Origin: JAGXQV01 sp964527565
GTDB taxonomy: Bacteria; Pseudomonadota; Gammaproteobacteria; Burkholderiales; Sulfuricellaceae
Assembly: GCA_964527565.1 (NCBI GenBank)
Contig: CAZGOY010000023.1
Span: 1-48,809, forward strand
Length of the DNA: 48,809 nt
Direction: 5' to 3'
The translations under genes were made by a program, and so were the position numbers. Below, piece after piece: positions 25,720 to 33,782 of this stretch. Below the pieces are notes generated by a model that saw only the letters and a program-made list of their open reading frames with translations, made no database searches and had not been told where the DNA came from. Each line of letters begins with the position of its first letter. Positions within the stretch are counted from its first letter, which is position 1.

Positions 25720-27207
25720 ATGCACAAGGCCATGAGTGCCGGCATCAGCCGGCATGTTCCGTTTCTCGGCGGCCAGTTTCGCCTGATCTGCATCGTCTTC
25801 AGCCTGATAACCGTGGCGTTGTCGCTGTGGGTGACCTATCAGCACGGTTTCGAAATCTCGATCTGGCTGTTTCCGGTGCTTTCCATCACGTTTTCCGCTT
25901 ACGCCTGGTTTCATTTCCATCGCCCCATCGAAACCATCAACCGCATGGTCGATGTGCTCAAGGATTCCAGCAAGGGGCAGTTGCACAGCCGCGTGACCCA
26001 GACCGCCGGACTCGGTGAACTGGGGCTGGCGGCCTGGGAACTGAACGAATTTCTCGACCTCATCGAAATGTATTTCAAGGAGGTCAACACCTGCTTCCGC
26101 CTGGTGACCGAGGGGGTGTTCTACCGCAAGGCACTGACGGACGGGCTGCCGGGGCAGTTCGCCGAATCGCTGGAAAAGATCAACGCCGCCATCAGCGCGA
26201 TGGAGCAGAACGCCATCCTCATCAACCGCAATGAAATGTCCTCGCATCTGCACGCCGCCAACACCAGCCACTTGCTGCGCAATCTCAAGATCAACCAGCA
26301 GGATCTGGTCAACACCAGCAACGAGATGGACGAGGTGGAAAAAATCGCCCGCGCCAACCGCGAAGCCGCGGCTTCCAGCCTGGATGCCATGACCCATATC
26401 GGCGACGCACTGAGCGGCATGAACGGACGTATGCAGGAAATGGCGCAATCCGCGCAGGAATTGGGCAACGAAAGCGCGTCCATCAACAGTGCCGTGCAGC
26501 TGATTTCCGACATCGCCGACCAGACCAACCTGCTGGCGCTGAATGCCGCCATCGAGGCGGCGCGCGCCGGGGAAACCGGGCGCGGCTTTGCCGTGGTCGC
26601 CGACGAGGTGCGCAAACTGGCGGAGCGCACCAAGACCGCCACCACCGAGATTGACGCCATCGTCGCGCGCTTCAAGGAGCGCGTGACCACCATGGTCGAG
26701 GAAACCGGCACCGCCAGCACCCTGACCGCCGGGGTCAACGGCCAGATGAACGATTTCCAGACGCGCTTCGCCGAATTTTCGCAGTCTGCCGAAAACACCA
26801 TCAACCGCGTGGCGAAAACCAAGGATCGCTCGTTCGGATCACTGGTCACCATGGATCACATCATCTTCATGCAAAACGCCTACATGGCGGTGGGCAAGGG
26901 CCAGGATTGCGACGAAGCCGCCGCTGCGGGCGCCGACCACCAGCACTGCCGCCTCGGCAAGTGGTATTACGAAGGGCGGGGAAAGGCGCAGTTCGGCAAG
27001 ACCCGCGCCTTTGTCCAACTGGAGCAGCCCCACGCCGAGGTGCATGGCAACGTCCACCGTGCCATCGCTCTGTCGCGCGAAAACTGGGCGGGCGACCAGA
27101 CGGTGCGCGAAGAACTGCTGCAAACCATGGAGAAAGCGGAAGACGCCAGCCGCCAGGTCATCGCCCTGATCGAGGCCATGGTCAAGGAAAAGCACGGCGA
27201 AGGCTGA
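25720..27207 (+). CDS. Methyl-accepting chemotaxis protein with CZB domain
   Basis: This is a 495-residue receptor. Two transmembrane segments lie close together near residues 20-65 with almost no periplasmic domain, then a HAMP-like linker, then the MCP signalling domain with the hairpin tip (DQTNLLALNAAIEAARAGETG, about 266-286; VVADEVRKLAERTK) that contacts CheA/CheW. The C-terminus carries a CZB zinc-binding domain (MDHIIFM, HCRLGKWYYEG, PHAEVHGN), with three His and one Cys as ligands; CZB domains sense zinc and hypochlorous acid. A close pair of helices without periplasmic domain is typical of Aer/CetA. It probably takes input from the PAS protein encoded upstream. Confidence 0.92.
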   Translation: MHKAMSAGISRHVPFLGGQFRLICIVFSLITVALSLWVTYQHGFEISIWLFPVLSITFSAYAWFHFHRPIETINRMVDVLKDSSKGQLHSRVTQTAGLGELGLAAWELNEFLDLIEMYFKEVNTCFRLVTEGVFYRKALTDGLPGQFAESLEKINAAISAMEQNAILINRNEMSSHLHAANTSHLLRNLKINQQDLVNTSNEMDEVEKIARANREAAASSLDAMTHIGDALSGMNGRMQEMAQSAQELGNESASINSAVQLISDIADQTNLLALNAAIEAARAGETGRGFAVVADEVRKLAERTKTATTEIDAIVARFKERVTTMVEETGTASTLTAGVNGQMNDFQTRFAEFSQSAENTINRVAKTKDRSFGSLVTMDHIIFMQNAYMAVGKGQDCDEAAAAGADHQHCRLGKWYYEGRGKAQFGKTRAFVQLEQPHAEVHGNVHRAIALSRENWAGDQTVREELLQTMEKAEDASRQVIALIEAMVKEKHGEG

Positions 27208-27243
27208 GCACGCAAAGCCCGCACAAACACGGCGGCGCGTGGG

Positions 27244-28392
27244 CTACTCGCGCTGCTGCATCTTCGGACGTTTGCCGATGGTCACCGTCAGCTTTACCTG
27301 GCTGCGGTTGCGGATGATGTTCAGGGTGGCGTCATGGCCGGGCGCCAGGGCGGCGATCTGGTTCAGCATGTTGGGCGAATCGGCGACCGCCGCGCCGTTG
27401 ATGGCCGCCAGCACGTCGCCCGGCTTGACGCCGGCGCGATCCGCCGGACCGCCCTTCAACACCCCGGCGATGACCACGCCGCCGTCTTGCGGCAAGCCAA
27501 AGGATTCCGCCAGTTCCGGGGTAATTTCCTGCACTTCGACGCCGATCCAGCCGCGCACCACGCTGCCCTGCTGGATAATCTGCTCCATCACCTGGCGGGC
27601 GAGACTGACGGGAATGGCGAAGCCGATCCCCTGCGAGCCGCCCGAGCGCGAATAAATCGCGCTGTTGACGCCGATCAGCCTGCCGCCCGCGTCAACCAGC
27701 GCGCCCCCCGAATTGCCGGGGTTGATGGCGGCGTCGGTCTGGATGAAATTTTCAAAGGTGCTGATGCCCAGATGGCTGCGCCCGAGCGCGCTGACGATGC
27801 CCGAAGTCACAGTCTGCCCGACGCCGAACGGGTTGCCGATGGCCAGCACCACGTCGCCCACCTGCACCGCTTCGGCGTGGCCGAAGGTGATGGCGGGAAG
27901 GTCCGCAAGCTCGATCTTGACCACTGCCAGGTCGGTGTCCGGGTCGGTGCCGACGATGCGCGCCGCCGTCTTGCGCCCGTCGGCAAGCGCCACCTCGATT
28001 TCGTCGGCGGCCTCGATGACGTGGTGATTGGTCAGGATGTAACCCTGCGGGCTGACGATCACTCCCGACCCCAGGCTGGACGTGCGTTGCGGACGGTTAT
28101 CCAGGCGGTCGCCGAAAAAGCGCCGGAACAGCGGGTCATCCATCAAAGGATGACGCGGTGCGGCGACTTCCTTGCTGGTGAAAATGTTGACCACCGAGGG
28201 CATGGCTTTCTTCGCCGCCTCGCTATACGAACTGGCCCTGGGCGCCGCTGCGGCGCCGGACGGCGCTTCCTGCACGGTCACCACGGTGCTGCCGCGCCAC
28301 GGCAACCACTCCGGCTTAAGCACGGAAAGGGCGAACAACACCGCGAGACTGACGGTGGCGGTTTGTGAGAAGATCAGCCAGAGACGGCGCAT
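27244..28392 (-). CDS. DegS/HtrA-type membrane-anchored serine protease
   Basis: This 382-residue periplasmic protease has an N-terminal membrane anchor (residues about 6-24), a trypsin-like domain with catalytic His (TNHHVI), Asp (DTDLAVVK) and Ser (NPGNSGGAL), and a single PDZ domain (about 285-370). One PDZ and a membrane anchor place it with DegS/DegQ-like proteins that sense envelope stress. It is divergent from a Nif3-like gene with only 20 bases between start codons, an arrangement common in betaproteobacteria, so at least one promoter must lie inside a coding region. Confidence 0.9.
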   Translation of the reverse strand: MRRLWLIFSQTATVSLAVLFALSVLKPEWLPWRGSTVVTVQEAPSGAAAAPRASSYSEAAKKAMPSVVNIFTSKEVAAPRHPLMDDPLFRRFFGDRLDNRPQRTSSLGSGVIVSPQGYILTNHHVIEAADEIEVALADGRKTAARIVGTDPDTDLAVVKIELADLPAITFGHAEAVQVGDVVLAIGNPFGVGQTVTSGIVSALGRSHLGISTFENFIQTDAAINPGNSGGALVDAGGRLIGVNSAIYSRSGGSQGIGFAIPVSLARQVMEQIIQQGSVVRGWIGVEVQEITPELAESFGLPQDGGVVIAGVLKGGPADRAGVKPGDVLAAINGAAVADSPNMLNQIAALAPGHDATLNIIRNRSQVKLTVTIGKRPKMQQRE

Positions 28393-28412
28393 AGTGTGAT
28401 GGGAGGCGAAAA

Positions 28413-29159
28413 ATGTTGTTGAAGGAACTGGAAAATTATACCGGCCAACTGCTGGAAGTCGAACGTTTCCGCGATTATTGCCCGAACGGCCTACAGGTGG
28501 AAGGGCGCGGCGAGATCAAGCGGCTGGTCAGCGGCGTCAGCGCCAGCCTGGATTTCCTCAAGGCGGCGGTGGCGGCGGGCGCGGATGCCCTGCTGGTGCA
28601 CCACGGCTGGTTCTGGAAAAACGAGGATGCGCGCATCACCGGCATCAAGCGCGCGCGCCTGGAATGGCTGCTGCGCCACGACGTCAGCCTGCTGGCCTAC
28701 CACCTGCCGCTGGACGCCCACCCGCAACTGGGCAACAACGCGCAACTGGCCGAAAAGCTGGGCGCGCGCATCGGCGGCTGGTTCGGCGAGCAGAACCTCG
28801 CCGCCCACGGTGAACTCCCCGCGCCGCTGAAATTGGCCGACTGGGCGCGGCATGTGGGGGAAGCCCTGGGCAGAACGCCGCTGACCATCGGCGAAGCAGA
28901 GCGTGAGATACGCCGCGTCGCCTGGTGCAGCGGCGGCGCGCAGGGGTATTTCGAGGAAGCCGTGCGCCTGGGTGTGGACGCTTTCCTGACCGGCGAAATT
29001 TCCGAACAGAACACCCACGTGGCGCGCGAAACCGGCGTGGCTTTCATCGCCGCCGGCCATCACGCCACCGAGCGCTACGGCGTACAGGCGCTAGGCGCGC
29101 ACCTGGCGGAACATTTCGGCATCGAACACCGCTTCATCGACATCGCCAACCCGGTGTAG
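28413..29159 (+). CDS. Nif3-like dinuclear metal-centre protein (YbgI family)
   Basis: This 248-residue member of the conserved Nif3/YbgI family carries metal ligands in LLVHHGWFW and in the C-terminal GHHATERYG. Also seen are YCPNGLQVEG and VDAFLTGEISEQN. Forms a toroidal hexamer with a di-metal site; the reaction is not established (GTP cyclohydrolase activity has been claimed for some). Divergent from the DegS-like gene. Confidence 0.92.
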   Translation: MLLKELENYTGQLLEVERFRDYCPNGLQVEGRGEIKRLVSGVSASLDFLKAAVAAGADALLVHHGWFWKNEDARITGIKRARLEWLLRHDVSLLAYHLPLDAHPQLGNNAQLAEKLGARIGGWFGEQNLAAHGELPAPLKLADWARHVGEALGRTPLTIGEAEREIRRVAWCSGGAQGYFEEAVRLGVDAFLTGEISEQNTHVARETGVAFIAAGHHATERYGVQALGAHLAEHFGIEHRFIDIANPV

Positions 29160-29216
29160 AGTGATTTCCGGGTAACGGTCTTCCCGCGCGGATGACGCCA
29201 AGGACGGCATCTAACC

Positions 29217-29265
29217 CGGATATTTCATAAAAAACCACCAAGCCCTGTGGGAGCGGGCTATCCGG
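29217..29265. repeat. REPIN-like element, copy 4 (fragment)
   Basis: CCCGGATATTTCATAAAAA followed by ACCACCAAG and the half arm GTGGGAGCGGGCT matches the left flank of the copies at 3940 and 9990; the second arm is missing. It lies between the Nif3-like gene and the PNPOx-like gene and holds no ORF. Confidence 0.65.
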
Positions 29266-29272
29266 TTTTTCC

Positions 29273-29815
29273 TCAATCGCTCAAACCGGTCGGCAGGCCG
29301 TCGATGCTGACGCGGTTTTTTTCCAGGCGGTAGGCGCGCGCGCCCTCTTCGCCCTTTTTCTCCACCCAGCGCAGCAGGGCGTCGCGCTCGCCCTGGTAGT
29401 CATACAGCGGCACGCCCGCGCCGCAGGAAGTCTGCACGGATTCAATGTCGAGCACGATGATCTGGCGCACCCCCGGCAGCTGCGGGAACAGGGGCCGCAA
29501 GCCTTGCCATTCGCCGTCGCCCCGCGCAACCACGCGCCCCTTGCCGTAGAGGCGCAGGATCAGGTGATCGCCCTCGAAGCTGCAAAACATCAGGGTCATG
29601 CGGCCGTTTTCCAGCAGGTGCGCGGCAGTTTCGTTGCCGCTGCCGGTCATGTCCAGCCAGGCGATCCGCTTGGCGTCGAGGATGCGCAGGGTGTCCAGGC
29701 CGCGCGGCGAAAGATTGATGCGCCCCTCGCGCGGCGCGCTGGCGACAAAGAAGAGGTGCTGGCGCGCGATGAAGGCGCGCTGGGTGTCGTCGAGTTCGCT
29801 ATAGAATTTGGCCAT
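29273..29815 (-). CDS. Pyridoxamine 5'-phosphate oxidase-fold protein
   Basis: This 180-residue flavin-binding split-barrel protein has IARQHLFFVASAP then GRINLSPRGLD, IAWLDMTGSGNETAAHL and MTLMFCSFEG. It is longer than the plain PNPOx domain and resembles uncharacterised pyridoxamine-phosphate-oxidase-like proteins. Substrate unknown. The ATG at 29815 lies inside the last codons of ubiX (17-base overlap), so the two are coupled; a flavin link with UbiX (an FMN prenyltransferase) is notable but unproven. Confidence 0.8.
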   Translation of the reverse strand: MAKFYSELDDTQRAFIARQHLFFVASAPREGRINLSPRGLDTLRILDAKRIAWLDMTGSGNETAAHLLENGRMTLMFCSFEGDHLILRLYGKGRVVARGDGEWQGLRPLFPQLPGVRQIIVLDIESVQTSCGAGVPLYDYQGERDALLRWVEKKGEEGARAYRLEKNRVSIDGLPTGLSD

Positions 29816-30422
29816 CGGGTTTTTCCTCTCCCCAGCGCGGCAGCAAGGTGTGCGCAACGCCGAGATGATCGAGCAGGCGCGCCACGACAAAATCCACCAT
29901 GTCGGCAAGCGTCTGCGGGTGATGATAGAAACCGGGATTGGGCGGCAGGATGGTGACGCCCAGGCGCGCCAGTTTCAGCATGTTTTCCAGGTGGATGGCG
30001 GAAAACGGCGTTTCGCGCGGCACCAGGATCAGTTTGCGGTTTTCCTTGAGCATCACGTCGGCGGCGCGCTCGATCAGATTGTCGCTCATGCCTCCGGCTA
30101 TCGCCGCCAGCGTGCCCATGGTGCAGGGACACACCACCATGGCCTGCGGGGCGTTGCTGCCGGAGGCCACCGGCGCAAACCAGTCCTCGCGCCCGAAAAC
30201 ATGCAATTGCCCCTCTGCCGCGCCGAAGCGCGCCGCCAGCAGGCGTTGCGCTTCGGCACTGGCGGACGGCAACGCCAGGTCCAGCTCCTGCCGGGCGACC
30301 ACCTGTGCCGCCGCCGAATACAGCAGATACACGCGGCAGCCCGCACCCAGCAGGCATTCGAGCAGGCGCATGGCATAAGGCATTCCAGAGGCGCCGGTGA
30401 GGGCAAGGGTCAGGGTTTTCAC
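29799..30422 (-). CDS. ubiX: Flavin prenyltransferase UbiX
   Basis: This 207-residue enzyme attaches dimethylallyl to FMN, making the prenylated flavin cofactor of UbiD in ubiquinone synthesis. Visible are LALTGASGMPYAMRLLE at the N-terminus, MVVCPCTMGTLAAIAGGMSDNLIERAADV, and VPRETPFSAIHLENM. The start overlaps the stop of the upstream adhesin-like gene by 4 bases. No ubiD lies in the window. Length and motifs are standard. Confidence 0.95.
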   Translation of the reverse strand: MKTLTLALTGASGMPYAMRLLECLLGAGCRVYLLYSAAAQVVARQELDLALPSASAEAQRLLAARFGAAEGQLHVFGREDWFAPVASGSNAPQAMVVCPCTMGTLAAIAGGMSDNLIERAADVMLKENRKLILVPRETPFSAIHLENMLKLARLGVTILPPNPGFYHHPQTLADMVDFVVARLLDHLGVAHTLLPRWGEEKPDGQIL

Positions 30423-30967
30423 AGGGTTCCCGGCGGCGGTGGCGATGAGGGTTCGCTGCCATTGTAGGTCGGCGGTGCGGCAGGCTCAACCTTCGCCCCT
30501 TCCGGCGGCACTGGCTTGGCGGCTAATGTTTCCTTTTCCTGGGCGGCCTTGCGGGCCGCCTCTTCGCGCCTGAGCGCGGCCTGCGCGCACAGCACCTGTT
30601 CGAACACGTCGCCGATGGTTTCCGGGACAATGGCCGCCGCCTCGCCCTCGGTAGCGACATGCTCGATCACCGCACCATTGACACCGTGAACAATGTGGGC
30701 CAACTGCTTGACGGTGTGTTCCGTGCAATGGATGCGCTCGCGGTACAAGGCGCTGGCGGCCTGCTTGCCTTTGTAAGCGTAGGGCGACCTGAAAATGACT
30801 TTTTTCCAGTAAGTCACCTCGTTGCCGCTGACGGACAGGCGCGAGGCGTCGTAGAAATACTGGTCGCCTTCCGGCGCGGTGTGGACGATGGCCCATTCCG
30901 CTGCATCCGCGCGGCCGCAACACAGTAGAAGTATCAATAACCCCGGCAGACTCGGCCAGCGCTTCAC
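30419..30967 (-). CDS. Adhesin-E/CNP1-like periplasmic protein
   Basis: This 182-residue exported protein has a signal peptide (KRWPSLPGLLILLLCCG then ADA). The mature part (AEWAIVHTAPEGDQYFYD, then SVSGNEVTYWKKVIF) matches the surface-adhesin protein E pattern seen in many small betaproteobacterial periplasmic proteins. A Pro-rich, low-complexity C-terminal tail follows two Cys (HCTEHT, VLCAQA). GTG 30967 is chosen because AGGAAG precedes it. It overlaps ubiX and the Gx transporter by 4 bases each. Role unknown. Confidence 0.6.
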   Translation of the reverse strand: MKRWPSLPGLLILLLCCGRADAAEWAIVHTAPEGDQYFYDASRLSVSGNEVTYWKKVIFRSPYAYKGKQAASALYRERIHCTEHTVKQLAHIVHGVNGAVIEHVATEGEAAAIVPETIGDVFEQVLCAQAALRREEAARKAAQEKETLAAKPVPPEGAKVEPAAPPTYNGSEPSSPPPPGTL

Positions 30968-31476
30968 CGCGCTTCCTTTCCAGCCAGCAGGCGCGCCGCC
31001 GCTAGCCCGTTGACCGTACCGAACAGCAAAGCCGAAGCCGCGAACAGCGGCACGAAATACAGCAGCCCGACATGCGGCATCAACCACGCATAGACCACCG
31101 CCAACTGGCCGGCAAGATGCGCGTAGGCCGCCGCAATGCTCAGCGTCACCGCCCCGAACCACGCCCCCGGCAGGAAGCGCAACAGCGCCAGCACGGCGAG
31201 GCTGGCAACGGCGCCGCTCAAACTGAGCACGAAGGAAGGCGACAGGAAGGTGCCCAGGATCAAGCTGCCCGCCACCACACGCAACAGCGACACCCAGATG
31301 GCTGCACGCCAGCCCAGTTGCTGCAAGACCACCAGCGTGACGATATTCGCCAGTCCCGGTTTGACGCCCGGCAACGGCGAAGGAATCGCCGCCTCGACCA
31401 CCGACAGCCCGATGGCGAAAGCCGCCAGTCTGGCAATACGGTGATCCTCGGGAGTGGTGGCGATGGAGAGTTGCAT
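30964..31476 (-). CDS. Gx transporter family membrane protein
   Basis: This 170-residue protein has five or six hydrophobic helices and the family pattern IPSPLPGVKPGLANIVTL, then SLLRVVAGSLILGTFLSPSF. Gx transporter genes often neighbour NusG-domain-II and ApbE-type genes linked to flavin/redox metabolism; here the NusG_II gene lies about 1.9 kb upstream, separated by the ATPase/HNH cassette. Substrate unknown. The stop overlaps the next gene by 4 bases. Confidence 0.85.
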   Translation of the reverse strand: MQLSIATTPEDHRIARLAAFAIGLSVVEAAIPSPLPGVKPGLANIVTLVVLQQLGWRAAIWVSLLRVVAGSLILGTFLSPSFVLSLSGAVASLAVLALLRFLPGAWFGAVTLSIAAAYAHLAGQLAVVYAWLMPHVGLLYFVPLFAASALLFGTVNGLAAARLLAGKEAR

Positions 31477-31517
31477 GGCGTTACGTTCGTTTATGAGCAG
31501 GTTGCAACAAGTATTGT

Positions 31518-32111
31518 TTATTCCACCGACTGCACTTCAGACAAAGATTGTTTTTCGACAGCGGCTGCAATCAATGGCGCCATTCTGCGCAGCCTCTCAA
31601 GTGATAAATCACCCTTCTGGTACATTCCATACCACTCCCGGCGCTGCCTCATGATTCGCTCATCGTTTCGCAAATGCAGCCATTCCAGGGTATTTTCGGC
31701 ACGCTGCCTGTAGGCAACGGGAATCTTGTTGCTCACGACCAACTGCAATGACGGCAACAAAATTTCAAACCAGCCGCTTTCGACATCGAATGGGTCGAGG
31801 ATTTTTGTTTCATCGCATCTGTTCTTGCTGCTATTGATCCAGCCTTCGACATAACGGTAATTCGACCAGTCGTAAGCCAACGCCTTGTTTGTGTGGATGC
31901 TGACGAAATGATCAATTGTACCGCTGGAAATCCACATCGCACCGTAACCACAACGGTTAGAGAACCCGTCCGCCAGTGCATGGCGGAATGGCGACCAGAA
32001 ATCCTTCGGGCGCTTGCAATCGGGATTCGTCTGCAACCAAGCCATGCCCTTCTTACGACACTGTTCATCAAAGCCGTCAGGTTTCGGAATGGGATGCGCT
32101 ACAGGAATCAT
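31518..32111 (-). CDS. HNH-like nuclease, partner of the ATPase
   Basis: This 197-residue protein has a probable beta-beta-alpha-metal/HNH core: GTIDHF with Asp67-His68, then LAYDWSNYR (80-86) and an Asn/Lys patch (WINSSK, about 91-96) followed by KILDPFDV. The CxxC zinc knuckles of some HNH proteins are not obvious. Its start overlaps the ATPase stop by 4 bases (ATGA), so the two are translated together. An ATPase + HNH pair of this shape is the Septu (PtuA/PtuB) arrangement; degradation of nucleic acid during infection is the probable effect (inference). Confidence 0.7.
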   Translation of the reverse strand: MIPVAHPIPKPDGFDEQCRKKGMAWLQTNPDCKRPKDFWSPFRHALADGFSNRCGYGAMWISSGTIDHFVSIHTNKALAYDWSNYRYVEGWINSSKNRCDETKILDPFDVESGWFEILLPSLQLVVSNKIPVAYRQRAENTLEWLHLRNDERIMRQRREWYGMYQKGDLSLERLRRMAPLIAAAVEKQSLSEVQSVE

Positions 32112-33388
32112 ACCTTTCCCCGTTGTGCTTTCTGGTTCTCAACCCAGACTACCCAGCGCGGCCAGAAATGATCGCTACCGGGCAATACACGGTTCAATTC
32201 CTTATCAATCGCGGCTTCCGTAGCAAGTTTCTCCGGCAACCCGAGTTTGTCACCTCGCATCCAAGCCTCGGCCGCTTCTATCGCCACTTCTGCTTCCACG
32301 GAACGTGCCTGCTGCAATCCGAATTCTGAAACCAGCCAATTCACCACATCGCCTTGCTTGGCCCATAACTCCGCATCTATATGAGCCTGCCCGTCCCGCA
32401 ACTGGATATTGAAAATGGCGTCCTGCTCTTCATCGAATTCCGGTTCAGCCGAAGCCAGCACCAGGGGGGAATGGGTCGCAACGATCAATTGCACCGAGAC
32501 CTTCTTACCCGTCATCGCCTGCATCACACCTAGCAGTGCGGGCACAATTCGCCGCTGCCACTGCGGATGCAGGTGGCATTCAACCTCGTCAACCAGGAAG
32601 ATGATTTCCTTTGCAGGCTTGATTTTTCGCTGCTTGCAAGCGCGCTGGTGCCCGTTCCAGGTCCAGACCAGCAGATAAGCCAGTGCCGCAATCCGACGCA
32701 TCCCCGCGGACGCATGGATCAACGCCACATCCTGGCCATAGGGCATTTTCAGCGTTGGATATTCTCTTTCATCCAGAGGACCGATATAACATGGTCTACC
32801 AGGAGTTAGTTTCTCCACCCCGGAAGGTGAAAGCGCATCAAGCACTTTGGTCAATTCGTCAAATGGGGAATCTCCTGCCGTCTGTTGCCAGCGCACCCAA
32901 TCATGGATCAGGCCGTTGCAGATTTTCGTGCCTTTTTCAGAATCCGCGCCCTTCCACACCTGCTCGGGGGTAAAATTGAATGCGCGAATTTTCTCCTCTG
33001 CTTCGGGTTCTTGGTCACTCCAATAGTTTCGAGCCGGATCCCACGCTGAAAAACTACCATCCACGCCAGCATAGATCACCACTCCCGGAATGGCCGGGCG
33101 CGCCTTGGGCTGAGGCCAGAAGCCATCCTTGAAGAAAATCTCGCCTGCCATATCCCCCGAAGTGACTTTGGAAAAGGCGAAAGCAATGCTGGGTTTTTTT
33201 GCGGACTCCTGCGGTACCGCTCTGACATCTCGTGCCCAGGTACGCGTCAGCACCCACCATGCTGTATCCAACAGAAAACTTTTTCCTAGGCCGTTATCCC
33301 CAGTGATGAAATTGAGCCGTTGCGCAAACTCTACCGGCCCGAATTCCCTAGCTGGGCCAACGCCTTTCAGATGCAACGATCTCAGCAT
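32108..33388 (-). CDS. AAA/ABC-type ATPase of a defence-like pair
   Basis: This 426-residue ATPase of the SMC/AAA_21 type has Walker A GDNGLGKS at 30-37, a signature-like IHASAGMRRIAAL near 224-236, Walker B IIFLVDEVE with D267/E268, and VATHSPLV with the H-loop His306. There is no TOPRIM domain, so it is not an OLD nuclease. Start ATG at 33388. It is followed by an HNH-like gene with 4-base overlap. The pair looks like a Septu-type defence module in which the ATPase oligomer controls the nuclease. It is AT-richer in codon use than its neighbours, consistent with horizontal arrival. Confidence 0.85.
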   Translation of the reverse strand: MLRSLHLKGVGPAREFGPVEFAQRLNFITGDNGLGKSFLLDTAWWVLTRTWARDVRAVPQESAKKPSIAFAFSKVTSGDMAGEIFFKDGFWPQPKARPAIPGVVIYAGVDGSFSAWDPARNYWSDQEPEAEEKIRAFNFTPEQVWKGADSEKGTKICNGLIHDWVRWQQTAGDSPFDELTKVLDALSPSGVEKLTPGRPCYIGPLDEREYPTLKMPYGQDVALIHASAGMRRIAALAYLLVWTWNGHQRACKQRKIKPAKEIIFLVDEVECHLHPQWQRRIVPALLGVMQAMTGKKVSVQLIVATHSPLVLASAEPEFDEEQDAIFNIQLRDGQAHIDAELWAKQGDVVNWLVSEFGLQQARSVEAEVAIEAAEAWMRGDKLGLPEKLATEAAIDKELNRVLPGSDHFWPRWVVWVENQKAQRGKV

Positions 33389-33413
33389 AAACAGCTCTCC
33401 TTCCCCACCCGGT

Positions 33414-33782
33414 TCAATAGCTCAACGAATCATACAGATTTTTGTTGCCCGCCAGTTCCACGCTGACCTGGTTGGGCAGGCACACGGCCATTTCCCCCTG
33501 GCGCTGGAGCCAGCCCTGTTTGACGCAGTACTGGCGCGGGCTGGGGTCTTGCGCCACGCGCGCGCGGCGCTCGTGAATGACAATCAGGCTGGTGCCGAGC
33601 GGGCCTTGCACGGTAATGCTGCGGTTTTGCGCCAGCGGATATTCGCCGACAATCTGGCCGCCGCTGCGCACGATGGCCTTTTCCGCCCGGTCGGTCTGCC
33701 ACAGAACGATGAATGTCCAGGCGGTGAATGACAAGGCGGCGATCAAGGTCAGCCAGTCGCCGGCCTTGAGGTGTTCAAGCAT
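33414..33782 (-). CDS. NusG domain II-containing membrane protein
   Basis: This 122-residue protein has one N-terminal membrane helix (DWLTLIAALSFTAWTFIVLW) followed by a NusG_II-like beta domain: GEYPLAQNRSITVQGPLG, VAQDPSPRQYCVKQGWLQR and VCLPNQVSVEL. The paired Cys in QYC and VCLPN are usual for this family. The ATG at 33782 overlaps the rapZ stop by 8 bases. NusG_II genes commonly sit beside Gx transporter genes; here the next two genes are the ATPase/HNH pair instead. Function not known. Confidence 0.82.
   Translation of the reverse strand: MLEHLKAGDWLTLIAALSFTAWTFIVLWQTDRAEKAIVRSGGQIVGEYPLAQNRSITVQGPLGTSLIVIHERRARVAQDPSPRQYCVKQGWLQRQGEMAVCLPNQVSVELAGNKNLYDSLSY

Noticed and set aside
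26121..26852. Minus-strand reading frame across the chemoreceptor
   Set aside because: Antisense of a clear MCP domain; Ser- and Ala-rich composition with no family.
32108..33388. OLD-family nuclease
   Set aside because: ABC-type ATPase motifs are present, but there is no TOPRIM domain after the H-loop; the protein ends at 426 residues.
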